Assembly: GCF_010667575.1 (NCBI RefSeq)
Contig: NZ_JAABNT010000002.1
Coordinates: 186,001 to 250,000 of the forward strand
Source of the DNA: Sulfitobacter sediminilitoris
GTDB taxonomy: Bacteria > Pseudomonadota > Alphaproteobacteria > Rhodobacterales > Rhodobacteraceae
DNA: 64,000 bases
Reading direction: 5' to 3'
Shown here one piece after another: positions 39,010 to 48,093 of the stretch; position 1 is the first letter of the stretch; each line of letters opens with the position of its first letter. The notes beneath the pieces were generated by a model. The model did not search any database. It was not told the DNA's origin and saw nothing but the letters and a program-made list of their open reading frames with translations. The position numbers and the translations under genes are program-made.

Positions 39010-40242
39010 ATGACAGAAAACTTTCAAGCGATGGCAACGCTCGCGGCGGCCAAGATGCGGTCGGTGTTCCCTGCGACGCCTTTACTGAAGAATGAACTGC
39101 TCTCGGACCGCTTTGATGCTGATATCTGGCTCAAGCGCGAGGATTTGACGCCGGTGCGGTCTTACAAGCTGCGCGGAGCGTTCAACGCGATGCGCAAGGT
39201 AATCCCCGATCAGGAGCTTTTTGTCTGCGCCTCGGCAGGCAATCACGCGCAGGGCGTGGCCTTCATGTGCAAGTACTTTGGGGTCAAGGGTGTGATTTTT
39301 ATGCCCGTTACCACGCCAGAGCAAAAGATCCTCAAGACTCGCATGTTTGGTGGAGACCATGCCGAAGTGCGGTTGGTTGGGGACTATTTTGACGAAACAC
39401 TGGTTGCAGCACAGACCTTTTGCGCAGAGCAAGGTGCGCATTTTCTGTCACCTTTTGACGATTACGACGTGATCGAAGGGCAAGCTTCGGTCGCGGTTGA
39501 GATCGAACAGGAATTGGGCCGCGTCCCGGATCATATTGTGATGCCAGTCGGTGGGGGCGGCCTGTCTGCGGGTGTGGTCGGTTATTTCGGGACAGAATGC
39601 CGGTACACCTTTGTTGAGCCGTCCGGAGCCAAGAGCCTTGCGGCTGCGATTGATGAAGGCAAGCCAGTTGACGTGTCGCCCATTGATTCATTCGTGGACG
39701 GTGCCGCGGTGGCCAAGCTTGGCGCAAGACCGTTCGAGACCCTGAAAACGATTGCGCGAGAGGATATCATCGACCTGCCGGAAGATCGGATTTGCTGCAC
39801 AATCGTTGAAATGCTGAATGTCGAGGGGATCGTGCTGGAGCCGGCGGGTGCCATGTCAATTGAGGCGCTGGGCGACATCAGGGATCAGATCAAAGGCAAG
39901 ACAGTTGTCTGTCTGGTCACCGGAGGCAACTTTGATTTTGAACGCCTGCCCGAAGTGAAGGAACGCGCGCAACGCTACGCGGGACTGAAGAAGTACTTTA
40001 TTCTGCGGCTGCCCCAACGCCCCGGTGCCCTGCGGGATTTTCTGGACAAGCTGGGACCGCACGACAACATCACGCGATTTGAGTACATGAAGAAATCAGC
40101 GCGCAACTTTGGCTCTGTCCTGATCGGAATCGAAACGGACAAGCCAGAGAATTTCCAGAGTCTGTTTCAGCGGATCGACGAAAGCGGTTTCACGTACACC
40201 GATATCACCAATGACGAAACGCTCGCGCAATTCGTGATCTGA
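39010..40242 (+). CDS. ilvA: Threonine ammonia-lyase (threonine dehydratase)
   Basis: Deaminates threonine to 2-oxobutanoate, the first step to isoleucine. 410 residues. The PLP site [11 protein letters not shown] has the Schiff-base Lys near residue 55; a glycine loop GGGGLSAG binds the phosphate. The C-terminal 85 residues ([21 protein letters not shown]) form a single ACT-like domain, as in the shorter biosynthetic or catabolic forms. SD GGGAGG stands 8 nt before ATG 39010. Confidence 0.92.
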   Translation: MTENFQAMATLAAAKMRSVFPATPLLKNELLSDRFDADIWLKREDLTPVRSYKLRGAFNAMRKVIPDQELFVCASAGNHAQGVAFMCKYFGVKGVIFMPVTTPEQKILKTRMFGGDHAEVRLVGDYFDETLVAAQTFCAEQGAHFLSPFDDYDVIEGQASVAVEIEQELGRVPDHIVMPVGGGGLSAGVVGYFGTECRYTFVEPSGAKSLAAAIDEGKPVDVSPIDSFVDGAAVAKLGARPFETLKTIAREDIIDLPEDRICCTIVEMLNVEGIVLEPAGAMSIEALGDIRDQIKGKTVVCLVTGGNFDFERLPEVKERAQRYAGLKKYFILRLPQRPGALRDFLDKLGPHDNITRFEYMKKSARNFGSVLIGIETDKPENFQSLFQRIDESGFTYTDITNDETLAQFVI

Positions 40243-40253
40243 GGGGCAGACGG

Positions 40254-41066
40254 ATGGAATTCAAAGACAGTTCAGTTGTGATTACCGGCGCTGGCAGTGG
40301 CATTGGGGCGGCACTTGCACGCCGGGCGGCTGACATGGGGGCCAAAGTCTGTGTGTCGGACATTGATGGCAAAAAGGCCGAAGCGGTCGCAGCTGAGATT
40401 GGCGGCATCGCGGTACAATGCGATGTCCGTGACGAAATGCAGATCAAACACCTGATTGATGAAGCGACCAAGGCACATGGCACGGTGGATATCTATGTAT
40501 CCAACGCCGGACTTGGCGGGGGTGAGCCGACCCATGCCGCGTCGCAGCCCGATGCGCATTGGATGCTGAACTGGCAGGTCCATGTGATGTCACACGTCTA
40601 TGCGGCGCGGGCGTTGCTGCCCATGATGATCGAACGCGGCTCAGGGCATCTGGTCAATGTTGCGTCCGCGGCGGGACTGTTGAACCAGATCGGGGATGCC
40701 GCCTATTCCGCAACGAAACACGCGGCTGTCAGTTTTGCGGAATCTCTGGCGATCACCCATGGGCATGAGGGGATCGGCGTGTCTGTTGTCTGCCCTCAAT
40801 ATGTGGCGACCCCGCTTCTGGGTCTTTCAGACGACGACGCAGCGCAGCAGGAGTCCTTGCTGACGGCGGATGACGTCGCGCATGCGATCACCCAAGGGGT
40901 CGAGGAAGACCGCTTCTTGATCTTGTCGCATCCCGTCGTGCAAACCTACGCGGTGCACCGGGCCAAAGATCATGACCGTTGGATCACAGGCATGCAGATG
41001 CTGCGGGCAAAGGCGGAGGAAACCTTTGGCGGTATCAATATCGAAAACTTTTACAAACTGGTTTAG
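40254..41066 (+). CDS. SDR family oxidoreductase
   Basis: A 270-residue short-chain dehydrogenase. The cofactor motif is TGAGSGIGAALARR (residues 11-24), ISNAG-type VSNAGLGGG follows, and the catalytic S-Y-K is seen in NVASAAGLLNQIGDAAYSATK (about residues 135-160). Substrate unknown. The stop shares TTAG with the Hpt gene on the other strand. Confidence 0.9.
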   Translation: MEFKDSSVVITGAGSGIGAALARRAADMGAKVCVSDIDGKKAEAVAAEIGGIAVQCDVRDEMQIKHLIDEATKAHGTVDIYVSNAGLGGGEPTHAASQPDAHWMLNWQVHVMSHVYAARALLPMMIERGSGHLVNVASAAGLLNQIGDAAYSATKHAAVSFAESLAITHGHEGIGVSVVCPQYVATPLLGLSDDDAAQQESLLTADDVAHAITQGVEEDRFLILSHPVVQTYAVHRAKDHDRWITGMQMLRAKAEETFGGINIENFYKLV

Positions 41067-41395
41067 GCGGCATCGAGATTTTGCAGACCTTCGATGAATT
41101 GCTGTTTTGACGCCTCATAGCAGGACACGATTGCTGTCAGGTCCACCTTGTCACCCTCGCCGTTTTCCGCTTGCATCTCGCCTTCTGCGCAAAGTGCAGA
41201 CAGGTCACTGAAACCAAGGTTTAACGCTCCGCTTCGCAGGAAATGCAAGTCGCGCGCCAGCTGGATTGGTGTATCTGATTTCGACACACGTTTGACCGCG
41301 CTGTCTATCTCCGAAAAGAATAGCGGGACCAGCTTGTCAAAATCTTCCGGGCCAACCTCTTGCTGAAGCGTCCGGACGTGGTTCCAGTCAATCAT
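41063..41395 (-). CDS. Hpt-domain phosphotransfer protein
   Basis: A 110-residue single histidine-phosphotransfer domain. The motif LHFLRSGALNLGF near residues 44-56 fits the Hpt pattern (phosphoacceptor His, then Lys/Arg-SGA-N-LG). It has no kinase or receiver part. I chose ATG 41395 (MIDWNHVRT) over a longer frame. It is divergent from the receiver-PP2C gene, which suggests that the two form one phosphorelay arm. Confidence 0.85.
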   Translation of the reverse strand: MIDWNHVRTLQQEVGPEDFDKLVPLFFSEIDSAVKRVSKSDTPIQLARDLHFLRSGALNLGFSDLSALCAEGEMQAENGEGDKVDLTAIVSCYEASKQQFIEGLQNLDAA

Positions 41396-41535
41396 TTTGA
41401 CCTCCTTGGCTAAAGTGACCGGAACTTGGGCCAAGGACCTTAACAAAAGCCATCCGTCAGCCGGCAATATGCGTTGGTTTTGAACCTTTACGCTGTCTTA
41501 AGCGAACCGTGCAACGACACGACGAGGCAGCAACA

Positions 41536-42846
41536 GTGCAGGCAAACATGGGCCACAGGAACGCGATACCGGATAAGGCAGAGACAGAGGTGCACGCAGC
41601 CACGCCGCACCGCCTGTTGATTGTGGATGACAGCCGCTTGCAGCGGCGCATTCTGGCGTCGACCCTAGTGAAATGGGGATTTGACGTGGTTGAGGCCGAA
41701 ACGGCAGAGGAAGCGCTGGAGCATTGCAAGCATCAGGTGTTTGACCTTGTCATCAGCGACTGGGTGATGCCGGGCATGTCCGGGATCGAGTTCTGTCAGG
41801 TGTTCCGAGAGATAACTCAGGATGATTATGGGTACTTTATCCTTCTAACCTCAAAGACCGAGAAATCAGAGATCGTCCGTGGCCTTCACTCCGGTGCGGA
41901 TGACTTCTTGTCCAAGCCCGTGAATATGCACGAACTACGCGCCCGCATTTCCGCCGGAGAGCGTATCGTGAGAATGCAACGTGAGCTTTCCAAGAAGAAC
42001 CGGCTGGTCAATATGACGCTTGATGAGCTGACGCGCGTCTATGACCTGGTGGACAAAGACCTGCTGGAAGCGAAAAAGCTGCAGCAATCCTTGGTGCCAG
42101 ATCGTCACCGTGCCTGGCGTGAAGGGGGGCTGTCCCTGCTTTTGCGATCTGCCGGGCATGTCGGGGGCGATCTCGTCGGATATTTTTCGACCGACGATCA
42201 AAAGCTGGGGCTTTACGCGATTGATGTGTCGGGTCACGGCATCAGCTCTGCCCTGATGACCGCCAGATTGGCAGGGTATCTGTCGGCCGCATCGCCGGAT
42301 CAGAACGTTGCCCTTTCCCGCCAACCCGATGGGCGGTATTTCGCGTTGCCGCCCAAGGACGCTGTGGCCACCCTGAACAAGCTGGTGCTGAACGAAATGG
42401 ACACCGAGCAGTACTTTACCCTCATGCTGGCTTTCGTTGATCTGCCAACCGGTGAGGTTACTTTTTCGCAGGCCGGTCATCCGCATCCTTTGGTGCAGCG
42501 CGCTGATGGTCAGATCGAACAATGCGGTGAGGGTGGTTTCCCCGTTGGATTGATGGCTGACGTCAGATTTGATGAATATACGACAACGCTGGCACCCGGT
42601 GACGGGCTTATATTGCTGTCAGATGGGGTGACAGAATGCCCTGATGCCAAAGGCGATCTGCTGGGCGAGGACGGTCTGTACAGAATCATGCAGCGGCTTG
42701 CTGACGTGCAGGGCACGGCCCTATTAGAGGCGCTTGTCTGGGAGCTGGCGGCATTTGCCGGGACAGAGGAATTTCCGGATGATGTTTCGGGCATCACTTT
42801 TGAGTATTCCGGACCTGCCCTAGCCGTTGAAGTGCCGCAGGAATAG
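41536..42846 (+). CDS. Response regulator with PP2C/SpoIIE phosphatase output
   Basis: About 436 residues. The receiver domain (LLIVDDSRLQRRIL; ISDWVMPGMSG with the phosphoacceptor Asp; LLTSKTEK; SKPVN) is followed by a linker and a SpoIIE-type PP2C domain: LQQSLVPDR, SAGHVGGDLVGYF, DVSGHGISSALM, AGHPHPL, LLSDGVTEC and DDVSGITFEY. Such proteins dephosphorylate an anti-sigma antagonist. Start is uncertain: GTG 41536 has GAGG 8 nt upstream; GTG 41509 and ATG 41548 are other options. Known relatives include RbaY of Rhodobacter capsulatus (recalled, not tested). Confidence 0.9.
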   Translation: MQANMGHRNAIPDKAETEVHAATPHRLLIVDDSRLQRRILASTLVKWGFDVVEAETAEEALEHCKHQVFDLVISDWVMPGMSGIEFCQVFREITQDDYGYFILLTSKTEKSEIVRGLHSGADDFLSKPVNMHELRARISAGERIVRMQRELSKKNRLVNMTLDELTRVYDLVDKDLLEAKKLQQSLVPDRHRAWREGGLSLLLRSAGHVGGDLVGYFSTDDQKLGLYAIDVSGHGISSALMTARLAGYLSAASPDQNVALSRQPDGRYFALPPKDAVATLNKLVLNEMDTEQYFTLMLAFVDLPTGEVTFSQAGHPHPLVQRADGQIEQCGEGGFPVGLMADVRFDEYTTTLAPGDGLILLSDGVTECPDAKGDLLGEDGLYRIMQRLADVQGTALLEALVWELAAFAGTEEFPDDVSGITFEYSGPALAVEVPQE

Positions 42847-43257
42847 ACGGTCGCCATCGTTGCCGAGCATTGAAAGAGCGTCATTCCGGTTCAGGACGAG
42901 TGTTTCATGATCCGGTTCCACCGGTTCGGCGATCTGACTGACTGGATACGCAGCATAGACATGACACAGCTTTTCGGCCCAAAGCTCATACTCCGGCATG
43001 AACACAAAACGCCTGAATGCGCCCAGCCTGCGGGGCCGTGCAATGCGCCAGCCAATCTCCTCCAGAACCTCGCGATGCAAGGCTTGCAAAGGCGATTCGC
43101 CCGGATCAATGCCGCCGCCCGGCAGTTGGATATCCAGCTTTGGTGCAAGCTGCGCGGTCAGCAGAAAGCGGTTCTGAAGCGGTAAAATCGCATAGGCACC
43201 AGGCCGCAATCGATAAGAGATGTCTTTTCGGGGCGGTACCCCCACACGTCTGATCAT
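42820..43257 (-). CDS. NUDIX hydrolase
   Basis: A 145-residue hydrolase of nucleoside-diphosphate-linked compounds. The NUDIX box is GGGIDPGESPLQALHREVLEEIGW (it fits Gx5Ex7REUxEExGU), about residues 47-70, with the three catalytic Glu. The 3' end overlaps the receiver-PP2C gene by 27 nt on the opposite strand. Substrate not known. Confidence 0.88.
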   Translation of the reverse strand: MIRRVGVPPRKDISYRLRPGAYAILPLQNRFLLTAQLAPKLDIQLPGGGIDPGESPLQALHREVLEEIGWRIARPRRLGAFRRFVFMPEYELWAEKLCHVYAAYPVSQIAEPVEPDHETLVLNRNDALSMLGNDGDRLFLRHFNG

Positions 43258-43335
43258 CTGCGTTCCCCTTTATCCGTTGCTTGCCCCGCCTATATAGACG
43301 CGGTATGCCAACCGGCCTGAGATAAGGAAACCCCA

Positions 43336-44334
43336 ATGACAGCCCAACAACAGCCCGGAAACCAGATTGCCTGGGACGACAGCGTGTTGCCGTTCCAACT
43401 GGATAATTGCGACATTCGCGGGCGCGTTGCGCGTCTGGACGGGGTACTGGACGGCATCCTGAGCCAGCACGATTATCCGCCACAGGTTGAAGCGCTGGTT
43501 GCTGAAATGGCGCTGTTGACGGCCTTGATCGGCCAAACCATCAAGCTGCGCTGGAAGCTGTCCTTGCAGGTGCAGTCAAAGGGTGCTGTGCGAATGATCG
43601 CAACAGACTATTACGGTCCGCAGGAAGATGGCCGTTCGGCTCAGATCAGAGCTTATGCAAGCTATGATGCTGACCGGCTAAGCGATTCTGTACCATTCGA
43701 TCAGGTGGGCGAAGGATATTTTGCGATCATGATCGATCAGGGCCAAGGAATGACCCCCTATCAGGGCATCACACCATTGGCTGGCGGTTCTCTCGCTGCC
43801 TGTGCAGAGGCATATTTTGCGCAGTCCGAACAGTTGCCGACGCGCTTCTCGCTTAGTTTTGGCCGGTCTTCCGGACCCGCTGAGGCCGAGCATTGGCGCG
43901 CAGGTGGGTTGATGTTGCAGCATATGCCCAAGGCGTCCCCCTTTGCTGCGAAAGGCGAGGGCACCGGCGATCTTTTGTCTGCGAATGATCTGGTTCACGG
44001 TGACGAGGAAGAGAACTGGAACCGCGCCAATATTCTTTTGGACACGGTTGAGGATCTGGAACTGATTGGCCCAAGCGTGCCGCCAACGGACCTTTTGCTG
44101 CGCCTGTTTCACGAGGAACAGCCGCGTGTTTTCGATGCGCAGGCGGTACGGTTTGGCTGCACCTGTTCGGAGGATCGCGTGCGACAGAGTCTGTCGATCT
44201 ATTCGGCCAAGGACATTGAAAAGATGACCACGGATGATGGGCGGGTAACAGCAGACTGTCAGTTCTGTGGTGCGCATTACGATCTTGACCCGGCGACAGT
44301 CGGATTTGAAGCTGAAACGACCTCTGGTGATTGA
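43336..44334 (+). CDS. hslO: Redox-regulated chaperone Hsp33
   Basis: A holdase activated by oxidation and heat. 332 residues, a little longer than the 290 of E. coli. The C-terminal zinc cysteines are seen as CTC and CQFC (FGCTCSEDRV; DCQFCGAHYD), about residues 270-310. SD AGGAAA precedes ATG 43336. The stop overlaps the following NUDIX gene. Confidence 0.94.
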   Translation: MTAQQQPGNQIAWDDSVLPFQLDNCDIRGRVARLDGVLDGILSQHDYPPQVEALVAEMALLTALIGQTIKLRWKLSLQVQSKGAVRMIATDYYGPQEDGRSAQIRAYASYDADRLSDSVPFDQVGEGYFAIMIDQGQGMTPYQGITPLAGGSLAACAEAYFAQSEQLPTRFSLSFGRSSGPAEAEHWRAGGLMLQHMPKASPFAAKGEGTGDLLSANDLVHGDEEENWNRANILLDTVEDLELIGPSVPPTDLLLRLFHEEQPRVFDAQAVRFGCTCSEDRVRQSLSIYSAKDIEKMTTDDGRVTADCQFCGAHYDLDPATVGFEAETTSGD

Positions 44335-44923
44335 GAGCATTGATCAGATAAGGGCGGCGCTGGGCAGGGAAGGGCGGGAAACGTCTGACTTTGATCTGAA
44401 CCCGGATGTGCAGTTGCCCGAGGGTCGCAAGTTACGGCCCGCTGGCGTGCTGGCACCGATCGTGGCGCGCGACAGCGGTTTCCATCTTTTGCTGACCAAG
44501 CGGTCCTCGGCGCTCAAGCATCATCCGGGACAGATTGCCTTTCCGGGCGGCAAGCAGGATGAAGGCGATGCGGACGTGATTGCTGCTGCGCTGCGTGAGG
44601 CGCATGAAGAGATCGGATTGCCCTACGATATCGTCGATGTTTTGGGTACTTTGCCAGCGCATGAGACTGTGACCGGGTTCACCGTTACGCCAGTTTTTGC
44701 CTTTGTTAGAGACGGATTTGAAGTAATCCCGGAGCCCGGTGAAGTGGACGAGGTCTTTTCAGTCCCGCTTAGCCATGTGGCTGACCCGGCAAACTATCTG
44801 ATTGAATCCCGTCGCTGGCGTGGCACACGGCGTCATTATTTTACGGTTCCTTACGGCCCCTATTACATCTGGGGCGCAACCGCGCGTATGCTTCGGGCAT
44901 GGTCCGATCGAATGACATCGTAA
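44327..44923 (+). CDS. NUDIX CoA pyrophosphatase-like
   Basis: About 198 residues. The UPF0035/NudL pattern LLTKRSSALKHHPGQIAFPGGKQDEGD is followed by the NUDIX box ALREAHEEIGL, so it probably cleaves CoA or CoA-esters. The start is not sure: GTG 44327 overlaps the hslO stop (GTGATTGA); the frame could open at 44267 with a 68-nt overlap. Its end overlaps the CCA gene by 25 nt. Confidence 0.88.
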   Translation: MIESIDQIRAALGREGRETSDFDLNPDVQLPEGRKLRPAGVLAPIVARDSGFHLLLTKRSSALKHHPGQIAFPGGKQDEGDADVIAAALREAHEEIGLPYDIVDVLGTLPAHETVTGFTVTPVFAFVRDGFEVIPEPGEVDEVFSVPLSHVADPANYLIESRRWRGTRRHYFTVPYGPYYIWGATARMLRAWSDRMTS

Positions 44924-46077
44924 TCCCGCCCGATACAAGCTGGCTGAATGACCCCGGCGCGGCCGAGGTCTGTGCAGTGATTGAGCGTGCGGGATTTGAC
45001 ATCTTCTTTGTTGGCGGCTGTGTTCGGAATGCCATTCTGGGTCTTGCCGACAGCGATGTGGACATGTCCACCAACGCGCACCCGGATCAGGTTATGAAGG
45101 TTGCAGAGGACGCGGGGTTGAAGGCCGTTCCCACTGGCATTGACCACGGAACGGTGACCGTGGTTGCGCATGGTACACCGTTTGAGATCACGACGTTCCG
45201 GCATGACGTGGAAACCGATGGTCGTCGTGCCGTCGTGGCATTCTCTGACAATATGGAGGACGACGCGCGCCGCCGGGATTTCACCATGAACGCGCTCTAT
45301 GCCACGGTGAAGGGCTGCATCATTGATCCGCTGGGCGGTCTGCCTGATCTGCTTGCACGGCGGATCAGGTTTATTGAGGATCCCGAAGCGAGGATCAGAG
45401 AGGACTATCTGCGCATCTTGCGGTTCTTCCGGTTCTCGGCGTGGTATGCTGATCCTGCTGAAGGATTTGACGCAGATGCCTTGGCAGCCATTTCCGCAAA
45501 TACCGACGGGTTAGAGACGCTTTCCGCGGAGCGTGTGGGGCAAGAGATGGTCAAACTGCTGTCCGCACCCGACCCTTCTCCAGCTGTGGCCGTTATGCGT
45601 CAAACCAATGTTTTGCACGCCGTGTTGCCCGGTGCGGATGATCGGTTTTTGCCGGTTCTTGTGCATCTGGAAGGGTGTCTTTCGCTTCAGCCCAACTGGG
45701 TCAATCGGCTTGCCATCCTCGGCGGTGAAGATGTCGCCACCCGATTCCGGTTGAGCAGGGCCGACACCCGACGCGTGGGCCATATGCACGATTTTGGCTT
45801 TGCCGGTCCATCGTTGGCCGAAATCGCGTACCGCCATGGACAGGAGGCTGCGGAGGGCGCGATGCTTTTGCGCGCCACCTTGGAAGAGAAAGAGCCTGAT
45901 TTGGCCGTATCAGAGACGATACGAAACGCTAGCTCAGCAGTTTTTCCAGTCAAGGCCAAGGACCTAATCCCCGACTATGAAGGTCCTGCGCTGGGCGCAA
46001 AACTGAAAGAGATCGAGCAGAAATGGATCGACTCCGGCTTTGCGCTGAGCCGGGATGCGCTTTTGCGAACGGTGTGA
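44899..46077 (+). CDS. cca: CCA tRNA nucleotidyltransferase
   Basis: Adds CCA to tRNA 3' ends (or is the closely related poly(A) polymerase-type family member). 392 residues. FFVGGCVRNAILGLADSDVDM has the nucleotidyltransferase GG and the catalytic DxD; the RRDFTMNALY motif follows and IEDPEARIREDYLRILRF ends the head domain. It starts 25 nt within the preceding NUDIX gene (ATG 44899). The exact product class is inferred from the family. Confidence 0.9.
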   Translation: MVRSNDIVIPPDTSWLNDPGAAEVCAVIERAGFDIFFVGGCVRNAILGLADSDVDMSTNAHPDQVMKVAEDAGLKAVPTGIDHGTVTVVAHGTPFEITTFRHDVETDGRRAVVAFSDNMEDDARRRDFTMNALYATVKGCIIDPLGGLPDLLARRIRFIEDPEARIREDYLRILRFFRFSAWYADPAEGFDADALAAISANTDGLETLSAERVGQEMVKLLSAPDPSPAVAVMRQTNVLHAVLPGADDRFLPVLVHLEGCLSLQPNWVNRLAILGGEDVATRFRLSRADTRRVGHMHDFGFAGPSLAEIAYRHGQEAAEGAMLLRATLEEKEPDLAVSETIRNASSAVFPVKAKDLIPDYEGPALGAKLKEIEQKWIDSGFALSRDALLRTV

Positions 46078-46136
46078 GGGTCGACACAAAGCCTGTTCTT
46101 GGGTATCTAAATGACAAGAACATGGAGGGTTGCAAA

Positions 46137-46163
46137 ATGTATCGCGGGATCTGGTTCGGCTAA
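46137..46163 (+). CDS. Possible 8-residue leader ORF
   Basis: ATG TAT CGC GGG ATC TGG TTC GGC TAA codes MYRGIWFG. A perfect SD (GGAGGG, 46124-46129) is 7 nt before the ATG. A small hairpin (TCGGC-TAAA-GCCGA, 46156-46169) covers the stop. It lies 80 nt before the first ABC gene, so it may be a leader peptide. A chance match cannot be excluded. Confidence 0.3.
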   Translation: MYRGIWFG

Positions 46164-46246
46164 AGCCGAGATGACCACGTTTCCTGCTGGACTGTGCCAA
46201 GGGCGCGTCCGGTCATTTTGCATATACACGTTCAAGGCTCCCGCCC

Positions 46247-48091
46247 ATGTTCCGCTTTTTCGAAAACCTCGTTGATCCCTATACGCCCTACGTCGAAACC
46301 GACACGCCACCGCGCAAGCTGTGGCCGTTCATGCGTGCCTATTGCGAACCGTTCAAAGGCATCTTTGTCCTGACGGCCATCATGTCCATCGTCGTGGCTG
46401 CGATAGAGGTCGGGTTGATCTACTACATGGGGCGCATCGTCGATCTGCTTGCCACGGATCCCACGCAGCTGTGGGCGAACCATGGAACCGAACTGATGCT
46501 GGTTGCCGGATTCGTGCTGATCGTGCGGCCTCTGTTTCAGGGATTTGACGTTGCTTTGATCAACAATGCCATCCTGCCAAATTTTGGCACGTTGATCCGC
46601 TGGCGTGCGCATCGGCAGGTGCTGCGACAGTCGGTTGGCTGGTTCGAGAACGACTTTGCCGGGCGCATCGCGAACCGGATCATGCAAACGCCGCCAGCAG
46701 CGGGAGAGGTCGTGTTTCAGACCTTTGACGCGATTTCCTATTCGCTGGCCTATATGATCGGCGCCGCAGTCCTCCTTAGCACCTCGGATTGGCGGCTGAT
46801 GTTGCCCTTGCTGGGGTGGTTTGTTCTGTACGGTGCGCTGGTCAAATGGACGGTGACACGGGTTGGCCCGGCATCACAGGCCGCGTCCGATGCGCGGTCA
46901 CAGGTTACGGGGCGTGTGGTCGATGCCTACACCAACATTCATTCGGTCAAGATGTTCGCGCACCATGATCTGGAAGTGGATCATGCCAAGGAAGCGATCG
47001 AATATGCGCGACAGACGTTCCAGAAGGAAATGCGCATCTTCACGATCATGGATGTCGTTCTGACGGTGCTGAATGGGGTGCTGATCCTTGGGGTTGTCGG
47101 TTGGGCGCTGGCGCTGTGGACATGGGGCGAGGCGTCGGTTGGTGTTGTCGCCGCTGCGGCCGCGCTGACCCTGCGTCTGAATGCGATGACCGGTTGGATC
47201 ATGTGGGCGCTGTCCTCGTTCTTCCGGGAACTGGGCGTGGTGGCCGAAGGGATGGAGACCATTGCGCAGCCGATCGCGCTGGTGGACCGGGCCGATGCCG
47301 AACCTCTGCAATTGGGGAGAGGCGAGATAGAAGTGCGTGATCTGACCCATCACTACGGTCGCACCCAAGGCGGATTGCAGAATGTGAATTTAAAGATCGC
47401 GCCGGGCGAGAGGATCGGGCTTGTCGGCCGCTCAGGCGCCGGGAAATCGACCCTCGTGAAGCTGCTTTTGCGGTTCTACGACGCGGAATCCGGCGAGGTC
47501 TTGATCGATGGTCAGAACATCAATTGCCTGACACAGGACAGTTTACGCCGGCATATCGGCATGGTGCAGCAAGACAGTTCCTTGCTGCACCGGTCAGTGC
47601 GCGAAAACATTCTCTATGGTCGGCCTGATGCCACCGAAGAAGAGATGATTGGCGCGGCGAAACAGGCCCAGGCGCATGAGTTCATTCTGGATCTGGCCGA
47701 TCCCGAAGGGCGCACCGGGTATGACGCGCGGGTAGGTGAACGTGGCGTGAAACTGTCAGGTGGTCAGCGTCAGCGGATTACGTTGGCCCGGGTCATCCTG
47801 AAGAACGCGCCGATCCTAGTTCTGGATGAGGCGACCTCGGCGCTCGACAGTGAGGTTGAGGCGGCAATTCAGGAAACGCTTTACGGGATGATGGCGGGCA
47901 AGACGGTAATCGCCATCGCGCACCGCCTGTCCACAATCGCCGAAATGGACCGGATCATCGTGCTGGATCAGGGGCAAATTGTCGAAGAAGGCACACATGA
48001 CGCGCTCTTGGCGCAAGGCGGGCTATATGCAGACTTCTGGAGCCGTCAGTCGGGCGGTTTCCTGAAATTGGACGAAGTGGCCGAGGAATAG
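46247..48091 (+). CDS. ABC exporter half-transporter 1 (ATPase plus permease)
   Basis: 614 residues. An N-terminal six-helix membrane domain (about residues 25-320) is followed by an ATPase with Walker A GRSGAGKST (near 397), signature LSGGQRQRI and Walker B ILVLDEATSALDSE. Both sites look intact. It belongs to the MsbA/ABCB class of exporters. No substrate can be told. The stop is 2 nt before the start of the next transporter, so the two may form a heterodimer. Confidence 0.93.
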   Translation: MFRFFENLVDPYTPYVETDTPPRKLWPFMRAYCEPFKGIFVLTAIMSIVVAAIEVGLIYYMGRIVDLLATDPTQLWANHGTELMLVAGFVLIVRPLFQGFDVALINNAILPNFGTLIRWRAHRQVLRQSVGWFENDFAGRIANRIMQTPPAAGEVVFQTFDAISYSLAYMIGAAVLLSTSDWRLMLPLLGWFVLYGALVKWTVTRVGPASQAASDARSQVTGRVVDAYTNIHSVKMFAHHDLEVDHAKEAIEYARQTFQKEMRIFTIMDVVLTVLNGVLILGVVGWALALWTWGEASVGVVAAAAALTLRLNAMTGWIMWALSSFFRELGVVAEGMETIAQPIALVDRADAEPLQLGRGEIEVRDLTHHYGRTQGGLQNVNLKIAPGERIGLVGRSGAGKSTLVKLLLRFYDAESGEVLIDGQNINCLTQDSLRRHIGMVQQDSSLLHRSVRENILYGRPDATEEEMIGAAKQAQAHEFILDLADPEGRTGYDARVGERGVKLSGGQRQRITLARVILKNAPILVLDEATSALDSEVEAAIQETLYGMMAGKTVIAIAHRLSTIAEMDRIIVLDQGQIVEEGTHDALLAQGGLYADFWSRQSGGFLKLDEVAEE

Positions 48092-48093
48092 TT

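Noticed and set aside
40187-40200. Third parS-like site in ilvA (GTTTCACGTACACC)
   Set aside because: The right half is not palindromic; several mismatches.
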